From CAWUIO01 sp963922455 (lineage in GTDB: Bacteria; Bacteroidota; Bacteroidia; Cytophagales; Microscillaceae), in NCBI GenBank assembly GCA_963922455.1, contig CAWUIO010000060.1, forward strand, positions 1 through 40,700: DNA of 40,700 nucleotides, written 5' to 3'. The notes beneath the pieces were generated by a model. It made no database searches and had not been told where the DNA came from. It saw nothing but the letters and a program-made list of their open reading frames with translations. Made by a program: the position numbers and the translations under genes. Shown here piece after piece: positions 25,001 to 32,604 of the stretch (positions are counted from its first letter, which is position 1; each line of letters starts with the position of its first letter).

Positions 25001-26428
25001 ATGGATCAAGTTGAAGACTTTCGTAAGGAAGCCCACAAATTAGTGAATTGGATGGCCGACTATCTGGCCAATATTGAGCAATATCCCGTTAAACCCTCTC
25101 TGGAACCCGGCGAAGTTTACCAAGCCCTCCCAGACCAGGCACCTGAGCAAGGGGAAGACTTTAGTCAAATATTTCACGACTTCCAGAAAATCATCCTGCC
25201 CGGAATGACTCACTGGCAACACCCCTCTTTTTTCTCCTACTTCCCGGCCAATAGCAGCTTCCCCTCCCTTTTGGGCGAAATGCTCACCGCCACGATGGGG
25301 GCTCAATGCATGATTTGGGATACATCTCCGGCGGCGGCCGAACTAGAAGAGAAAGTAATGGATTGGCTCAAACCCTTGTGTGGCATCCCCAGCCATTGGG
25401 CCGGCGTTATTCAAGATACAGCCTCCACCGCTACCTTATGTGCCATTTTAACGGCCCGCGAGAAAGCTAGTACGTATCAAATCAATCAAAAGGGCTTTGG
25501 CTCGCAAACATATAGATTGTATTGTTCTTCCGAAACCCACTCCTCCATAGAAAAAGCCGCTAAAATTGCCGGGATCGGTCAGGAAAATGTTGTCAAAATT
25601 GCCGTAGATCATAACTTAGCCCTCCTTCCCGAAGAACTGGACAAGGCTATTATACAAGATCAGGAGGCGGGACGTATTCCCCTAATTGTTGTTGCAACCG
25701 TGGGCACTACGGGTACCACGGCCTTAGATCCTGTACGCCCCATTGGCGAAATATGCCAAAAACACGGAATTTTTTATCATATTGATGCCGCCTATGCTGG
25801 TTCTGCCGCCATACTACCTGAGAAAAGAGCGATGCTCGACGGGATTGAACTCGCCGATGCCTATTTATTCAATCCGCATAAATGGTTATTTACCAATTTT
25901 GACTGCACAGCTTACTTTGTAAAAGAACCTCAAGCCTTGGTCCGTACCTTTGAGATCCTGCCTGAATATCTTAAAACGGAAAGCCAAGGGGTGAAAAATT
26001 ACCGAGATTGGGGCATCCCCCTCGGTAGACGTTTCCGGGCTTTAAAATTATGGTTTGTCCTGCGTAGTTATGGAGTGGAAGGCTTAAAAGCCAAGTTGCG
26101 TCATCATGTAGAGCTGGCGGCTAGTTTGGCCAAAGAGATAGATGCTCATCCTGAATTTGAAATGATGGCGCCCCTGATTCTCAATTTAGTATGCTTCCGC
26201 TTTCACCCTCCAAACCTTCCTAATGAAGATCACGAGAGCCTAAACCAGCTCAACGAACAATTATTAAAGGAGATCAATCAAAGTGGGCAAGCCTATCTAA
26301 GCCATACCAAAATCCGGGAAAACTATATACTCCGGGTTGCCATTGGCCAAACCCATGTGAGCCACAAACACGTTCATGCTTTATGGAAGTTAATTCTCAA
26401 AACTCAAAAAAAACTTGCAAATTTTTAA
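25001..26428 (+). CDS. PLP-dependent group II amino-acid decarboxylase (aromatic amino-acid decarboxylase-like)
   Basis: The 475-residue cytosolic protein matches aromatic L-amino acid decarboxylase in length and layout. An N-terminal segment reads THWQHPSFFSYFPANSS. H180 in SSETHSSIEKA should stack on PLP, D262 in HIDAAYAG should contact the pyridine nitrogen, and K294 in NPHKWLF should form the Schiff base. The neighbouring DCTAYFV is also typical. Tyrosine, tryptophan, phenylalanine or DOPA are plausible substrates, giving a biogenic amine and CO2, but the sequence does not decide between them. No transporter adjoins it, so acid resistance or amine export is not supported by context. Confidence 0.9.
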   Translation: MDQVEDFRKEAHKLVNWMADYLANIEQYPVKPSLEPGEVYQALPDQAPEQGEDFSQIFHDFQKIILPGMTHWQHPSFFSYFPANSSFPSLLGEMLTATMGAQCMIWDTSPAAAELEEKVMDWLKPLCGIPSHWAGVIQDTASTATLCAILTAREKASTYQINQKGFGSQTYRLYCSSETHSSIEKAAKIAGIGQENVVKIAVDHNLALLPEELDKAIIQDQEAGRIPLIVVATVGTTGTTALDPVRPIGEICQKHGIFYHIDAAYAGSAAILPEKRAMLDGIELADAYLFNPHKWLFTNFDCTAYFVKEPQALVRTFEILPEYLKTESQGVKNYRDWGIPLGRRFRALKLWFVLRSYGVEGLKAKLRHHVELAASLAKEIDAHPEFEMMAPLILNLVCFRFHPPNLPNEDHESLNQLNEQLLKEINQSGQAYLSHTKIRENYILRVAIGQTHVSHKHVHALWKLILKTQKKLANF

Positions 26429-26521
26429 AGAAGAGCTAAAAAAATTATAAATTTCTTATGCATTCACCCGAAAACCTCCTGAGAGGCCGGGCTTAGGTAT
26501 TATCATTTCAACCTCCCCAAT

Positions 26522-27892
26522 ATGCAAAAGTCCACGATTATACAGATCGCAGATTACCTCAAAAGCGCCTTAAATAATTTGGGTAAAGATATATCCAACC
26601 CAGAACTGGAACGCATCGTCTTAATGATTCACCAGTGTATGCGGGGAGGCAGAAGAATGTTTCACACCTCAGAACATATCCTAAAAATATGCAGCCGCTT
26701 AGAGTACCCTACCCAAATCTTAGCCGCTCTATTTCACGATATTGTGTATCACCAAGCCGATGGCGACTTCCCAAAACCCTTGGTAGATACCATAAAGCCT
26801 TACTTTGACTGGGACGATGATGGGGCCACATTTTTGGAAAGCGTGTGTGTCCAAGACTTTCACATCGGGCTCCTACTGGATGTTTTTGACGTGAGTTACG
26901 AAAAAAAATACACCGTTTACAATGGTTTAAACGAATTGCTCAGCGCCTTATCTGCCGTAAAAACCTTAGAGCCCTATTTGACTAGCTGGGAACTCATGGA
27001 GGTGATGGCTTATATTGAAGCTACCATCCCATTCCGACCTGATGATGAAGATGGCCAGGATTTCTTTTATCAAATCGAGCATAGGCTCACGAAAATTAAT
27101 GATAAACATCGCCTCGCCTTAACCCCAGAAAGCATTGTAGAGATCGTAAAAAGGTGTGTACAAATTGCCAATGTAGACGTAGTAAACTTTTCTGATACCG
27201 AAGTGGGGGTATTTCTCGATAACACATGGAAGTTATTACCCGAAACCAACCAAGAGCTATTTTCGGTGAGGCATTATTCGGTAAAAAGCTACCGAAAGGC
27301 CTTGGTCAAAATGGAGAAGTTTTTGGCCCAATTAAAGGCCGAACAAATTTTCCATCAATATAGAGGTTATCCCAGTGAACAAGAGTATCTCGAATTTAAA
27401 AACCGGGCGGTCTATAATCTCAAAGTTGCCTTAGAATATATTCAAGCCAAAATTGTGGCCATTGCGATGATTGAGGCATTTGCTATGTGTAGCGGAGGAG
27501 ATGCCCCCATTTCTATGTTTTTAGGAGATATCAAGCGGCAGGAAGGCTTTGCCCGGGATAATAGTTTTGAAGAGCATCTGCCTTTTGTTACTATTTCTGA
27601 AGATCTCAATTATGTGCCGGAAGTCTTATACCTGCTCAAACACGGACGAAATAGCTATTCAGAGTTTGATATCCGAAACGCTCCTATTTCGTACTTTATT
27701 TATGCCAACCTGGGTCAAGAGCAGATTCCGGATAATTTAAATCTCGCCAATGCCATGTTTGAAGGAGAATTAACCTGCGAGGAATACCTCAATCAAATTC
27801 AACCCTCGATAAGATCGGCAATTGCCCGCTCCCTAGCACTGGTAGCCATGACCCGTAGAAATGCGCTTATGGGCTATTTTGAAGAAATTTAG
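26522..27892 (+). CDS. HD-domain-like protein of unknown function
   Basis: The 456-residue soluble protein has an N-terminal stretch like predicted HD-type phosphohydrolases of the COG4339 kind. This includes RRMFHTSEHILKI with H48 and H52, then LAALFHDIVYH with the H72-D73 doublet. The later histidine and aspartate of a full HD metal site are less clear. The C-terminal 250 residues are helical with no domain I recognise. There is no signal peptide or membrane segment. It follows the decarboxylase gene by 93 nt in the same direction, so co-transcription is possible. A hydrolase role is plausible but unproven, and the nucleotide or phosphate substrate is unknown. Confidence 0.65.
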   Translation: MQKSTIIQIADYLKSALNNLGKDISNPELERIVLMIHQCMRGGRRMFHTSEHILKICSRLEYPTQILAALFHDIVYHQADGDFPKPLVDTIKPYFDWDDDGATFLESVCVQDFHIGLLLDVFDVSYEKKYTVYNGLNELLSALSAVKTLEPYLTSWELMEVMAYIEATIPFRPDDEDGQDFFYQIEHRLTKINDKHRLALTPESIVEIVKRCVQIANVDVVNFSDTEVGVFLDNTWKLLPETNQELFSVRHYSVKSYRKALVKMEKFLAQLKAEQIFHQYRGYPSEQEYLEFKNRAVYNLKVALEYIQAKIVAIAMIEAFAMCSGGDAPISMFLGDIKRQEGFARDNSFEEHLPFVTISEDLNYVPEVLYLLKHGRNSYSEFDIRNAPISYFIYANLGQEQIPDNLNLANAMFEGELTCEEYLNQIQPSIRSAIARSLALVAMTRRNALMGYFEEI

Positions 27893-28019
27893 GTTTTTTC
27901 AAGAAATTTTTGTTTTTTACTCCGCTATTAAGAACATAAGGTAATAAACCTCCTCCAGCTAAATTGACTCCTAGGCCTAACTTAGGGGGGAATCAAATAA
28001 TACTAATAGGTATTTTCTT

Positions 28020-28154
28020 GGGGCTTACCCGCGCTAATCCCATACCTACGTACAAGGTGAGATTAGTTTCAGGCGCGGGTCGGGCTGGCCTGCCGAGCCG
28101 GCTCCCCGCAAACCAGCGGCGGTCTCGGCCCTATCGGGCGGCCATCCCTAAGCT
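28020..28154 (+). repeat. Structured intergenic repeat, copy 6 (subfamily B)
   Basis: This 135-bp element lies in the 351-nt gap before the first WG-repeat gene. The ends pair as GCTTA (28023-28027) with TAAGC (28149-28153) plus a G/T wobble. The internal helix is ACCCGCGC (28027-28034) with GCGCGGGT (28073-28080). Inside the loop, CTAATC and GATTAG can extend it. Its right half differs from subfamily A and resembles copy 7. I see nothing else in the gap except a weak promoter box. Confidence 0.82.
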
Positions 28155-28219
28155 GAGTATCTTGCTTATTACCCCTATGTGGCTACTAGTTAATTGGATT
28201 ATTGTAGATAAGTATTGGT

Positions 28220-28227
28220 TATAATTG
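28220..28227 (+). promoter_or_regulatory. Possible -7 box of the first WG-repeat gene
   Basis: TATAATTG differs from TAnnTTTG at one position and lies 16 nt before the ATG. No well-spaced -33 box was found. Confidence 0.3.
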
Positions 28228-28243
28228 CATTTTTGAGAGAGGT

Positions 28244-29443
28244 ATGAAAAGATTCCCATTTCTTCTACTGTGCACGTTTTGCTTTTGGGAAACAGCTTGT
28301 AGCCCCATGGAAGATGAGTCTAGCCCGGCTGGGGCCGCCCAAGAATTAGTGCCATTCCGTGAAGGAAATGTTTGGGGATATTCTGATCAAAACGGCCAGT
28401 TACAAATACCGGCCGAATACGAAGAAGTCTTTGACTTTGAAGAAGGAATCGCCAAAGTAAGACAAGCTGGGCTCTATGGCTTTATCAAACCCAATGGAGA
28501 AGTGGCTATTAAGCCGCGTTTTGAGTGGGCCTGGGACTTTACCTCCGGGCGTTGCCTGGTCAAAGAAGGAAATAAGTGGGGGTATATTGATACGCAAGGC
28601 AATTACCTAATTCCAGCAGTCTACCATAAACTAGAACCCTTTGCCGAAGACCGTGCCATTGCCCAAAAAGAGGAAGGAGGGGGGGTTGGCGCTTTATCTC
28701 CCGAGGGTAACGTGATTATCCCCTTTGAGTACGATGCCTTATATACATTTGAGAGTGGACTGGCCAAAGCAGCCAAAGGGGAAAAATATGGTTACCTCGA
28801 TCTTCAAGGCGATATTAGCATACCCTTTGACTATAATCTTTATATTGATTTTGAAGAAGGAATGGCCCGAATACGGGAAAATGCTGTATGTGGATATATC
28901 AATACCCAAGGCGAAATGGTCATCCCTCCTCAATATGATGAAGCTGAGAACTTCACCCAAGGCATTGCCCGGGTAAAATTAAAAGGAAAGTGGGGCCTCA
29001 TAGATAATAAAGGTAAGCCCGTTGCCAACCCTCAATATGATTTTATTTTTCCCTTTAAAGAAGGATTGGCCCGGGTTAGAAACGAAAATCAGTACGGTTT
29101 TATTGACCGTTCTGGCCAGGAAGTAATTCCCTTAGTGTATTCACAAGCCGAAGACTTCTCGGAGGGGCTCGCCTTAGTGGATCGAGAAGGGGCATTACAC
29201 TTTATTGACCCAAATAATACGCAAAAAATCAATCTTATATACGATGGAGCCGAAAGTTTCCGGGAAGGTCGGGCCGTAGTGCGGAAGGGTGCAGCCTACG
29301 GGTATATCGATTCAGAGGGCAAGGAGATTATTCCTTTAAAATACGAAGTTGCCCGGTTTTTTGAAAATGATTTGGCCCGGGTAAAATTGAACAACTCCTG
29401 GGGCTATATTGACCGTAAAGGCCAAGAGTTTTGGAATAACTAA
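28244..29443 (+). CDS. WG-repeat lipoprotein
   Basis: The 399-residue protein has a lipobox ETAC placing the lipidated cysteine at residue 19. The mature part is almost entirely WG repeats with a pitch of about 34 residues. Each follows the pattern WGYID-x2-G-x3-IP-x2-Y-x6-F-x-EG-x-A-x-V. I count ten full repeats and a final partial one ending in GQEFW. Repeats 4 and 9 have lost the tryptophan/glycine start. No catalytic motif is visible, so a surface binding or scaffold role is the safest inference. It is the first of three neighbouring WG-repeat genes and lies between two inward-facing subfamily B repeat copies. Confidence 0.9.
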   Translation: MKRFPFLLLCTFCFWETACSPMEDESSPAGAAQELVPFREGNVWGYSDQNGQLQIPAEYEEVFDFEEGIAKVRQAGLYGFIKPNGEVAIKPRFEWAWDFTSGRCLVKEGNKWGYIDTQGNYLIPAVYHKLEPFAEDRAIAQKEEGGGVGALSPEGNVIIPFEYDALYTFESGLAKAAKGEKYGYLDLQGDISIPFDYNLYIDFEEGMARIRENAVCGYINTQGEMVIPPQYDEAENFTQGIARVKLKGKWGLIDNKGKPVANPQYDFIFPFKEGLARVRNENQYGFIDRSGQEVIPLVYSQAEDFSEGLALVDREGALHFIDPNNTQKINLIYDGAESFREGRAVVRKGAAYGYIDSEGKEIIPLKYEVARFFENDLARVKLNNSWGYIDRKGQEFWNN

Positions 29444-29648
29444 AACGGCTTAGCAGATCTACCCGATTGGAGGCCCACCCCATAAAAGTGTAAAGACTTC
29501 TTATGGGTAGTACATACGGTCCCTCTTTACTTCCTCCACTGGATCTTGAAGTTTACGATTTTTTGACAAAGGGATAGGCTCTCAAGACTGCTCAAAAAGT
29601 CAATATACGAATCTTAGAAACTCAGAACTCCCTAGGGAAACAAAACCT
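29444..29648. other. Gene-free stretch with a hairpin resembling the one at 20543
   Basis: A hairpin CCCATAAAAGT (29479-29489) / ACTT-C-TTATGGG (29496-29507) has an 11-bp stem with one bulged C and a 6-nt loop. It shares CCCATAA/TTATGGG with the hairpin at 20543-20565. No T tract follows and I see no gene. The whole gap to the next gene (29444-30023) otherwise holds only repeat copy 7 and a promoter box. Confidence 0.5.
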
Positions 29649-29793
29649 GGCTTAGGGATGGGCGCCTCTTCATTAAAAGGAATGGGGTGAGACCGCCGCT
29701 GGCTGTGCGTTAGCTGGCTCACCAGCCCAGCCCGGCCCGCGCTGGCTGAGATATGCTCATTTGAAACCCTATTTTTTAGCGCGGGCAAGCCCC
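29649..29793 (-). repeat. Structured intergenic repeat, copy 7 (subfamily B)
   Basis: This 145-bp minus-oriented copy is the longest. The ends pair as GGCTT (29649-29653) with AAGCC (29787-29791). The internal helix is a perfect 9-bp GCCCGCGCT (29735-29743) with AGCGCGGGC (29778-29786) around a 34-nt loop. A separate short hairpin, GCTGG-CTCA-CCAGC, lies in the middle. Its CCGCCGCTGG core is shared with copies 5 and 6. Confidence 0.85.
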
Positions 29794-29986
29794 GTAATTT
29801 TTCCTTGGGAGGCTTTCAAACTAAATCATTCTCTACTTTATAAGCTTACTTGCTTTTCGGACAGGCCTAGATAGGCTTCAGTATGTCCCGAGTGCGTCTT
29901 AGCCTTGTGTACAAGCCAATATTGAATTATCAGGCAGATTTATCCGAATAGTTTTCCAAACTTTATTTCCTTTTTAGGAATTCTAT

Positions 29987-29994
29987 TAAATTTG
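29987..29994 (+). promoter_or_regulatory. -7 box of the second WG-repeat gene
   Basis: TAAATTTG is an exact TAnnTTTG match. The predicted transcription start near 30001 rules out most of the TTG start at 30003 and favours ATG 30012 or 30024. Confidence 0.5.
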
Positions 29995-30023
29995 GGGTTT
30001 TCTTGTATTATATGGCAGTTTTT

Positions 30024-31193
30024 ATGAAGAATGAGGTTTTTTACAAAGGATGGTCTTTTGGGATCTTGATGGTTTTCATGGTAGGGGCTGTTCAGGCCCA
30101 AACGGAATTTATTCCTTACCGAAAAGGAGTAAAATGGGGATACGCAAATTCAGCCAAGAAAATAGTAATATCTCTGGAGTATGATGATACCCGTCCTTTT
30201 CAAGAAGGGCTAGCCCGGGTTAAAATTGGCAAGAAGTATGGCTTTATTAATGAAAAACTCAAGCAGGTAGTACCCCCTAAATATTATTATGCAAGTTCAT
30301 TTCAAGATGGGATTAGCAAAGTATTACTCAATGGACGATATGGTTTGCTGAGTTCTGAGGGGGAAGAATTGACCTCCATAAAATATCAGGACATCGCTGA
30401 CTACAGAGACAATCTTTCTCGAGTAAAAATAAATGACCGTTATGGATTTGTAGATAGGCAAGGGCAAGAAGTTATACCCACCAAATATCTAGAAGCAAGC
30501 AATTTTAACGAAGGTTTGGCTGCCGTAAAATTTGGAAATTATTGGGGATATATAGACACCACCAACCGGATAGTCATCCCGATTGAATATGAGTTTGCTT
30601 TAAATTTTCGTCAAGGCCGAGCCGCAGTTAAACGAAATGGCCGCTGGGGTTTTATAGATCGTCAGGGCACACTGATTGTGGAACATAAATACCTCGCCGT
30701 AGAAAGTTTTTTTGAAGGGATGGCCCGGGTAGAAACCGATGGGCGTTGGGGTTTTGTTACCCGGAAAGGCTTGGAAATATTGCCGGTATATAATGCCGCT
30801 ATCAGCTTTAGGGAGGGATTTGCCGCAGTTAAATTAAATGGCAAGTGGGGATATATTAATTTACAAGCGGTCAATGTGATTCCTTTCAGTTATAGCAATG
30901 CGGGTAGTTTTCGGAATGGGCTGGCAAAAGTTAGGGTAGGAAACCGCTGGGGATACATTGATACCAAGGGAAATGAAGTAATCCCTGCGCGTTATGAGCG
31001 ATTGGGAAAGTTTCAGGAGTCTTTGGCCTCGGCTCAAATAAATGGCAAATGGGGATTTATCAATACAAGAGGAGAATGGAAAATATTTCCCAAATATGAA
31101 AGTGTCTATGAGTTTTCAGGAGGAATAGCTCGGGTGTACTTGAATGGTCAATACGGATATATTGATAAGGAGGGGCAAGAATTCTTTAAATAA
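30024..31193 (+). CDS. Secreted WG-repeat protein
   Basis: From ATG 30024 the protein has 389 residues and a clean signal peptide ending AVQAQ near residue 26. ATG 30012 adds four residues and is also possible. The mature protein consists of ten full WG repeats and a final partial one ending in GQEFF, the same count and end as the preceding lipoprotein, so the two look like tandem paralogues with different export signals. Repeats read WGFIDRQG, WGYIDTKG and WGFINTRG. There is no enzymatic motif. Signal peptidase I processing predicts a periplasmic or secreted product. Confidence 0.88.
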   Translation: MKNEVFYKGWSFGILMVFMVGAVQAQTEFIPYRKGVKWGYANSAKKIVISLEYDDTRPFQEGLARVKIGKKYGFINEKLKQVVPPKYYYASSFQDGISKVLLNGRYGLLSSEGEELTSIKYQDIADYRDNLSRVKINDRYGFVDRQGQEVIPTKYLEASNFNEGLAAVKFGNYWGYIDTTNRIVIPIEYEFALNFRQGRAAVKRNGRWGFIDRQGTLIVEHKYLAVESFFEGMARVETDGRWGFVTRKGLEILPVYNAAISFREGFAAVKLNGKWGYINLQAVNVIPFSYSNAGSFRNGLAKVRVGNRWGYIDTKGNEVIPARYERLGKFQESLASAQINGKWGFINTRGEWKIFPKYESVYEFSGGIARVYLNGQYGYIDKEGQEFFK

Positions 31194-31358
31194 ACACAAC
31201 ATTCATACAAAAAATAAGGTATTTATAGAATTGAAGCCATACTTGTCGTTAAAATGATATAATGGTTAATAAAAAAGTTATGGCACGGTTTTATTTAAGT
31301 TCTACTTATAAGAACCATAGTGCTATAAGCATACGACAAACATTAAAATTTCAGACTT

Positions 31359-32567
31359 ATGAAACGTAATATACTCATCGGTTTTTGTTTGGTTTTGGGC
31401 CTAATACTACCTAGCACAGCCCTACCGCAAAATGACCCGATTCCTCTTCAAAAGGGGGATTATTGGACTTACACCAAAATTGGAGGAAAATATGAAGCAG
31501 CCGAAGTTTTTCATCCGGTAATCGAGGTAAAAACAGTTAAAGTACCTGCTTTAAACTCAGAAGGAAAGGTGATTAAAGTCAATGGCAAAGATAAGATGAT
31601 AGATAGCGTCTTTAATAAAGAGGTTGCAGCTTTTGCGAGTGTTATGAAAGAGGGCAAGTGGGGTTTTATTAAGCAAGATGGAAGTTTTTTAGTCCCACCT
31701 AAATATGATTTTGTAAAAGATTTTTCACCCGAAGGCTACGCTGCCGTAGGGAATCAAACCGACTTTTTTCCTTTATGGACCTTTATTGATGCTTCTGGTA
31801 AAGAAATTGCCCCCCCTACCTATCACGGAGTAGGAGACTTTAAAAATGGTATGGCTACGGTCTCTATCATAGACACCTCTACCAACACAGCTCCCAATGG
31901 CTTTATTGACAAATCGGGCAAGTTGGTTATACCATATAAGTATGATAATGTGCATGATTTCAATAGTGGAATTGCAGCTATCAGTGTCCGGAACAAGTGG
32001 GGTTTTATTGATAAAAAGGGAACGGTAATCATACAGCCTCAATTTGATAAAGTTTATGACTTTAATGAAGGCCTAGCCAAAGCCTATCAAAATAATAAGT
32101 GGGGCTTTATAGATCGTAGCGGACGGACGGTAATCCCTTTTAATTACCAAGATCCGGGAACAACCTACGGTTCCTTTCAGAATGGAATTGCCCGTGTACG
32201 CTTAAATAATCGGGAAGGTTGGATTGATCGAGGAAACGTAATCCGCATCCCATTTAAATATCCCAAAGCTGGAGACTTTAGTGAGTCGTTTGCCGCTGTA
32301 CAAAACGCTGGGAAGTGGGGATTCATTAATCAAAAAGGAAGAGTAATGATCAATTTCCAGTTTAGTGGAGCCGGTGAATTTAAGGAAGGACTTGCTCCGG
32401 TGAGAGTTCAAGGCAAATGGGGATTTGTAAATAAAACGGGAAAAATCGTTATTCCGCCTAAATATACCAATGTAGAAAGAGGGTTTTATCGGGGCATTGC
32501 CTTGGTAGAAGTAGCTGGAAGCACCTTCTATATTGATAGAAGTGGAAAAGAATATAAGGGAAGTTGA
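31359..32567 (+). CDS. Secreted WG-repeat protein with a distinct N-terminal segment
   Basis: The 402-residue protein has a signal peptide ending PSTALPQ near residue 24. An N-terminal segment of about 80 residues without WG motifs contains PALNSEGKVIKVNGKDKMIDSVF-type sequence. About eight WG repeats and a final partial one (FYIDRSGKEY) follow. Two repeats carry insertions of roughly 10 residues (DTSTNTAPNG and DPGTTYGSF), so it is less regular than its two neighbours. It ends inside a strong terminator, and the stop codon is part of the hairpin. Function is unknown. The arrangement suggests a locus-specific expansion. Confidence 0.88.
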   Translation: MKRNILIGFCLVLGLILPSTALPQNDPIPLQKGDYWTYTKIGGKYEAAEVFHPVIEVKTVKVPALNSEGKVIKVNGKDKMIDSVFNKEVAAFASVMKEGKWGFIKQDGSFLVPPKYDFVKDFSPEGYAAVGNQTDFFPLWTFIDASGKEIAPPTYHGVGDFKNGMATVSIIDTSTNTAPNGFIDKSGKLVIPYKYDNVHDFNSGIAAISVRNKWGFIDKKGTVIIQPQFDKVYDFNEGLAKAYQNNKWGFIDRSGRTVIPFNYQDPGTTYGSFQNGIARVRLNNREGWIDRGNVIRIPFKYPKAGDFSESFAAVQNAGKWGFINQKGRVMINFQFSGAGEFKEGLAPVRVQGKWGFVNKTGKIVIPPKYTNVERGFYRGIALVEVAGSTFYIDRSGKEYKGS

Positions 32568-32586
32568 TTACAACTTCCCTTTTTTT
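32556..32586 (+). terminator. Rho-independent terminator overlapping the end of the third WG gene
   Basis: AAGGGAAGTTG (32556-32566) pairs with CAACTTCCCTT (32571-32581) over a 4-nt loop, followed by a T run to 32586. The stop codon TGA at 32565-32567 spans the top of the stem. Confidence 0.9.
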
Positions 32587-32604
32587 ACCATCTTGGTAGA
32601 TTAC

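Noticed and set aside
4912..29793. Target-site duplications flanking the repeat copies
   Set aside because: I compared flanks of several copies, for example 10890-11018 and 18464-18595, and saw no matching short duplications, so simple transposition is not directly supported.
28244..32567. Direct DNA repeats in the WG genes considered as a CRISPR-like or tandem array
   Set aside because: The periodicity is about 102 bp of coding sequence and is explained by protein repeats. There are no identical repeats with unique spacers.
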